DNA from: CALAMD01 sp035301345
GTDB lineage: Bacteria; Bacillota; Bacilli; Bacillales; Amphibacillaceae
Length of the DNA stretch: 9,032 nucleotides
Direction: 5' to 3'
NCBI GenBank assembly: GCA_035301345.1
Contig: DATGUM010000053.1
Span: forward strand, 1 to 9,032
The notes below the pieces were generated by a model. It saw only the letters and a program-made list of their open reading frames with translations, searched no databases and was not told the origin of the DNA. Shown here one piece after another: positions 6,863 through 9,032 of this stretch. The position numbers and the translations under genes are program-made. How positions within the stretch are numbered: the first letter of the stretch is position 1; each line of letters starts with the position of its first letter.

Positions 6863-6889
6863 GTCTGTAAAGACCAGACGCCCCCCTTT
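6863..6889 (-). promoter_or_regulatory. Distant Shine-Dalgarno with intervening hairpin in the BCCT leader
   Basis: On the minus strand the strong site AAAGGGGGG (6881-6889) lies 25 nt before the ATG. Between them GTCTG and CAGAC (6875-6879 and 6863-6867) can pair around a 7-nt loop. Folding this 17-nt hairpin would leave 8 unpaired nucleotides between Shine-Dalgarno and ATG, a normal distance. The stem is only 5 bp, so the structure is plausible but unproven. Confidence 0.5.
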
Positions 6890-6906
6890 AAGTTTTATAG
6901 ACATAT

Positions 6907-6931
6907 GTACCCCAAATTTCTTTGGTTAAAC
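6907..6931 (-). promoter_or_regulatory. Sigma-B-type promoter of the BCCT carrier gene
   Basis: On the minus strand GTTTAA (6926-6931), 13 bp of spacer and GGGTAC (6907-6912) match the general-stress sigma-B consensus GTTTAA/N12-15/GGGTAT, with one mismatch in the last base. Transcription would begin near 6899, about 44 nt before the ATG. As I recall, B. subtilis opuD and opuE are also under sigma-B control, which fits an osmolyte carrier. No equally good sigma-A promoter is visible. Confidence 0.65.
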
Positions 6932-6933
6932 AT

Positions 6934-6972
6934 AAAAAAGCATTAAGTGAGCAAGCAGTCACTTAATACTTT
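6934..6972 (-). terminator. Intrinsic terminator of the MFS exporter gene
   Basis: ATTAAGTGA (6942-6950) pairs with TCACTTAAT (6959-6967) around an 8-nt loop. After one mismatch the stem continues at its base. On the minus strand it runs into six T residues (A-run 6934-6939). It starts about 20 bp after the MFS stop codon, and its T-run nearly touches the -35 box of the BCCT promoter. Confidence 0.88.
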
Positions 6973-6991
6973 ATGAATGTTTATTAGCATA

Positions 6992-8119
6992 CTATTTTTT
7001 TGATGAAAATAAAAGGGAAATTGCAATTATTATCATAATAAGTGCACTGACGAGAAAAGGAAGTCCGATAAATTCAGTAACAACGCCTGAAATAAACGAA
7101 CCTGCGACAACACCTAATGAAAAGAATGCATAGAAAATACCGTATGCTTTTCCACGATTTTCTGCGGCTGTTGATTCTGCAACCATTTTATTCATTGAAG
7201 GGAATACGAATGCAAATCCGAATCCATAGATAATCATTGAACAGACAGCGACAACTAAGCTCGTCGCAAAGTTTAATGTGAAAAGCGCAATTCCGATAAA
7301 GCCAATACCGATTAAAACGAGCGAAACGGGTGAGTAACGATCGTAAATACGATTAATAGGTGTTAAAAAGACGATTAAGGCAACAAGGCCAAATACGCTT
7401 AAAAGCATACCCGTCATATCAGATGCGAGCCCAATCTCCTCCGTTTTTAATGGGAATGCATAAGCGAGCGTCCCGTTACTAACCATTAAAGCAAAAGCAG
7501 CGACTGATGCTTGCAGGAGTAATTTTTCTTTAAGTAAAGGAACGAATTGTGATAATTGTACTTTGTTACGCTCACTTGAAACGAATGACTCAGAAACGAG
7601 ACGAATAACGAAAATAACTGTCACGACAAAAAGCGCAGCGATAAATAAAAACACTGACTCAATTGATGCCCGAGCTGCCATAATCCCACCAATAGCTGGT
7701 CCTACAATAGCTGCAGTTCCGATACTTGCTCCTGTGAAAGCCATTGTTTTTCCCCGATTACTCTTAGACGAATGATCGCCGACATAAGCGAATGCAGCCG
7801 GAATTAACACACCACCTGCTAACCCATGAAATAAACGAATGAAAAACAATTGTGTTGCATTTTGAGCAAATGGGTAAAAGACTAAAATAACCGCAACAGC
7901 AATCATACCAGTGACGAGCATTCTCTTACGCCCGTACTGGTCAATCCAGTGTCCACCAACGACGTTACCTAACATATTCGTTAAAGAATAAATAGCAACG
8001 ATGCTTCCCGCCATAAAATATGAAGCGCCTAGTGACATCGCATAAGGTGTAATAATTGGTAATTGAACGAATGTATCTAAAAACGAAACGATAATAATCA
8101 TGTACATAAAACGACTCAT
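6992..8119 (-). CDS. Major facilitator superfamily exporter, DHA1 drug-efflux type
   Basis: This is a proton-coupled membrane exporter of the MFS, probably for drugs or a metabolite; the substrate cannot be read from the sequence. It has 375 residues, compact but complete for a twelve-helix MFS protein. Motif A in the loop between TM2 and TM3 is clear (GGHWIDQYGRKR, 55-66, with Asp60 and Arg64). Motif B is seen at RLFHGLAGG with Arg95. The antiporter motif C is GPAIGG (140-145) in TM5, typical of exporters. A weaker motif-A echo, INRIYDRYSP (255-264), opens the second half. The stop is TAG. The ATG at 8119 has an AGGT ribosome site about 7 nt upstream. It has its own terminator and is divergent from the second YciI-like gene. 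No dedicated regulator lies beside it. Confidence 0.9.
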   Translation of the reverse strand: MSRFMYMIIIVSFLDTFVQLPIITPYAMSLGASYFMAGSIVAIYSLTNMLGNVVGGHWIDQYGRKRMLVTGMIAVAVILVFYPFAQNATQLFFIRLFHGLAGGVLIPAAFAYVGDHSSKSNRGKTMAFTGASIGTAAIVGPAIGGIMAARASIESVFLFIAALFVVTVIFVIRLVSESFVSSERNKVQLSQFVPLLKEKLLLQASVAAFALMVSNGTLAYAFPLKTEEIGLASDMTGMLLSVFGLVALIVFLTPINRIYDRYSPVSLVLIGIGFIGIALFTLNFATSLVVAVCSMIIYGFGFAFVFPSMNKMVAESTAAENRGKAYGIFYAFFSLGVVAGSFISGVVTEFIGLPFLVSALIMIIIAISLLFSSKK

Positions 8120-8200
8120 TTATATAACCTCACTATTCTTATAAAATAAGTATACCGATTATTATTTGAAAGTGTTGTTAGACGTTTTAATTGTCACTAT

Positions 8201-8236
8201 TTTGTTAAATTATTTGTTAGAATATTTGTCAAAATT
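8201..8236. repeat. Three 12-bp direct repeats in the MFS/YciI divergent region
   Basis: TTTGTTA occurs at 8201 and 8213, and TTTGTCA at 8225, exactly 12 bp apart. On the minus strand these read TTAACA, CTAACA and TTGACA, pointing toward the MFS gene and resembling the spaced direct repeats bound by PhoP-type response regulators. The DNA is very AT-rich, so chance is a real alternative. Confidence 0.4.
8204..8232 (-). promoter_or_regulatory. Candidate promoter of the MFS exporter gene
   Basis: On the minus strand a perfect TTGACA (8227-8232) lies 17 bp from TTTAAC (8204-8209), a four-of-six -10 box. A better -10-like TATACT exists at 8149-8154 but has no recognisable -35 at the right distance. 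Either could be used. Confidence 0.35.
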
Positions 8237-8263
8237 TAATAGTGAACATTTAGAATATTACGT

Positions 8264-8298
8264 TACTTTTAAAAAAGTATGATGAGGTATGTTATACT
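8264..8298 (+). promoter_or_regulatory. Extended -10 promoter of the second YciI-like gene, with an upstream dyad
   Basis: TGTTATACT (8290-8298) is an extended -10 element, with TATACT at 8293-8298. The expected -35 position (8270-8275, TAAAAA) is poor and lies inside the inverted repeat TACTTTT-AA-AAAAGTA (8264-8279). Transcription would start near 8305, about 28 nt before the ATG. Confidence 0.55.
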
Positions 8299-8332
8299 AT
8301 TTTGAGAGTTAGTATTTTAAGGGGGATATATA

Positions 8333-8602
8333 ATGAATTATTTTATTGCACAAATGAAAACAATTGATAAAGACAAAGATAATGAAATATTAAAGGAACA
8401 TATTGCTTATTTAGAGGAACAAATTGATGCTGGCAAAATTTTAGCAAAAGGACCATTCACCGATCACACAGGTGGCATGATTATTTTTAACGTAGATTCA
8501 TTAGAAGAAGCGAAAGAAATAGCGGCTAAAGACCCTGCAGCAATTGAGAAGTCAAGAGAGTTTATTTTTAAAGAGTGGAAGTGCTCAAAAGAACTAAGTT
8601 AA
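8333..8602 (+). CDS. YciI-like small protein, copy 2
   Basis: This 89-residue YciI-like protein aligns without a gap to the copy at 4566-4832. It shares His23 (EHIAYLEEQ), the Gly47-Gly48 turn, SLEEA at 56-60, Asp67-Pro68 and a C-terminal EW at 81-82. The conserved His and Asp are the likely functional residues of the fold, but the reaction is unknown. The start is ATG with a strong AAGGGGGA ribosome site 6-7 nt upstream. It has its own extended -10 promoter and its own terminator, so it is probably monocistronic. It diverges from the MFS exporter and is followed by the enolase-family gene. Similarity outside the motifs is modest, so the two copies are old paralogues or were acquired separately. 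Confidence 0.87.
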   Translation: MNYFIAQMKTIDKDKDNEILKEHIAYLEEQIDAGKILAKGPFTDHTGGMIIFNVDSLEEAKEIAAKDPAAIEKSREFIFKEWKCSKELS

Positions 8603-8618
8603 ACATATGTAAATAATT

Positions 8619-8653
8619 GTCGGGCCTCTATTCATAGTGAGTCCGACTTTTTT
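8619..8653 (+). terminator. Terminator after the second YciI-like gene
   Basis: GTCGG (8619-8623) pairs with CCGAC (8643-8647). A small internal loop and CTC/GAG extend the stem, and six T residues follow (8648-8653). It begins 16 bp after the stop codon and separates this gene from the enolase-family gene. Confidence 0.8.
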
Positions 8654-8685
8654 AATGAAGATAATTAATGAAGGGGAGGGTCTTC

Positions 8686-9032
8686 GTGGAACTTTCACAA
8701 ATAAAACTTCGACAAATGAAGATGACAATGAAACACCCTTTTCAAACGAGTTTCGGAACGATTTCAGATAAAGAATTTTTAGTCATTGAAACGAAAGATA
8801 GCCAAGGTAATACCGGATATGGTGAATCGGTCGCTTTTACGAGTCCTTGGTATACAGAAGAAACGTTGCAAACGACGATACATATGATTGAAGATTTTTT
8901 TATACCATTACTTCGAAAAAACGATGTCAGTCACCCAAAAGATATTACGGATATATTTTCGCCGATTAGGAAAAATAATATGGCAAAAGCGTCCATTGAA
9001 GGGTCTTTCTGGGATTTGTATGCGAAAAGTAA
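8686..9032 (+). CDS. menC: o-Succinylbenzoate synthase / N-acylamino acid racemase family enzyme, 5' part
   Basis: This is an enolase-superfamily enzyme. MenC dehydrates SHCHC to o-succinylbenzoate in menaquinone synthesis, and close relatives also racemise N-acylamino acids. Only the first 115 codons and two bases lie in the window; the frame is open to the edge. The visible part is the N-terminal capping domain. It carries the KHPFQTSFGT loop (16-25), GYGESVAFTSPWYTEET (44-60) and the AKASIEGSFWDLYAK stretch (about 100-114) that leads into the barrel, all typical of Bacillota MenC/NAAAR proteins. The catalytic Lys and metal ligands lie beyond the edge. The start is GTG, with GGGGAGGG (8673-8680) 5 nt upstream. 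No menE or other menaquinone gene is visible next to it, and no clear promoter lies after the preceding terminator, so MenC versus racemase is undecided. Confidence 0.85.
   Translation, partial: MELSQIKLRQMKMTMKHPFQTSFGTISDKEFLVIETKDSQGNTGYGESVAFTSPWYTEETLQTTIHMIEDFFIPLLRKNDVSHPKDITDIFSPIRKNNMAKASIEGSFWDLYAKS

Noticed and set aside
6894..6899. TATAAA on the minus strand as a sigma-A -10 box for the BCCT gene.
   Set aside because: The matching -35 position reads AAGAAA; far weaker than the sigma-B-like pair just upstream.

Overview
The window is low-GC DNA with strong AGGAGG-type ribosome binding sites, GTG starts, T-rich hairpin terminators and short intergenic gaps. The proteins also look like Bacillota: a YdgH-like MMPL exporter, an OpuD-like BCCT carrier and a Bacillales-type MenC/NAAAR enolase. 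The best guess is a halotolerant member of the Bacillales (Bacillaceae or Staphylococcaceae). No rRNA, tRNA, CRISPR array, insertion sequence or phage gene is visible.

Layout. (1) 111-3883, minus strand: an autoregulated operon of a MarR-type repressor followed by a 1058-residue MMPL/RND-like exporter. It is preceded by tandem operator-like dyads and ends at a clear terminator. (2) 3926-4878, plus strand: speG (spermidine/spermine acetyltransferase), a perfect 20-bp palindrome, then a small YciI-like gene. These end at a bidirectional terminator shared with the gene facing them. (3) 4891-6931, minus strand: a BCCT-family osmolyte carrier whose C-terminus carries about 120 residues of acidic octapeptide repeats. 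A sigma-B-like promoter precedes it, and a small hairpin lies between its Shine-Dalgarno sequence and start codon. (4) 6934-8232, minus strand: a DHA1-type MFS exporter with its own terminator. (5) 8290-8653, plus strand: a second YciI-like gene with an extended -10 promoter and terminator. (6) 8686 to the window end, plus strand: the first 115 codons of a MenC/N-acylamino acid racemase-like enolase, cut by the window edge.

How the genes may work together. Most of the window suggests envelope and stress homeostasis: a regulated lipid/drug exporter, polyamine detoxification, compatible-solute uptake probably linked to general stress, and a drug-type exporter. Two co-linear YciI-like paralogues lie among them. 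Shared function is an inference from proximity. The one visible dedicated regulatory circuit is MarR acting on its own operon. The most unusual element is the repetitive acidic tail of the BCCT carrier, followed by the unusual leader of the same gene.
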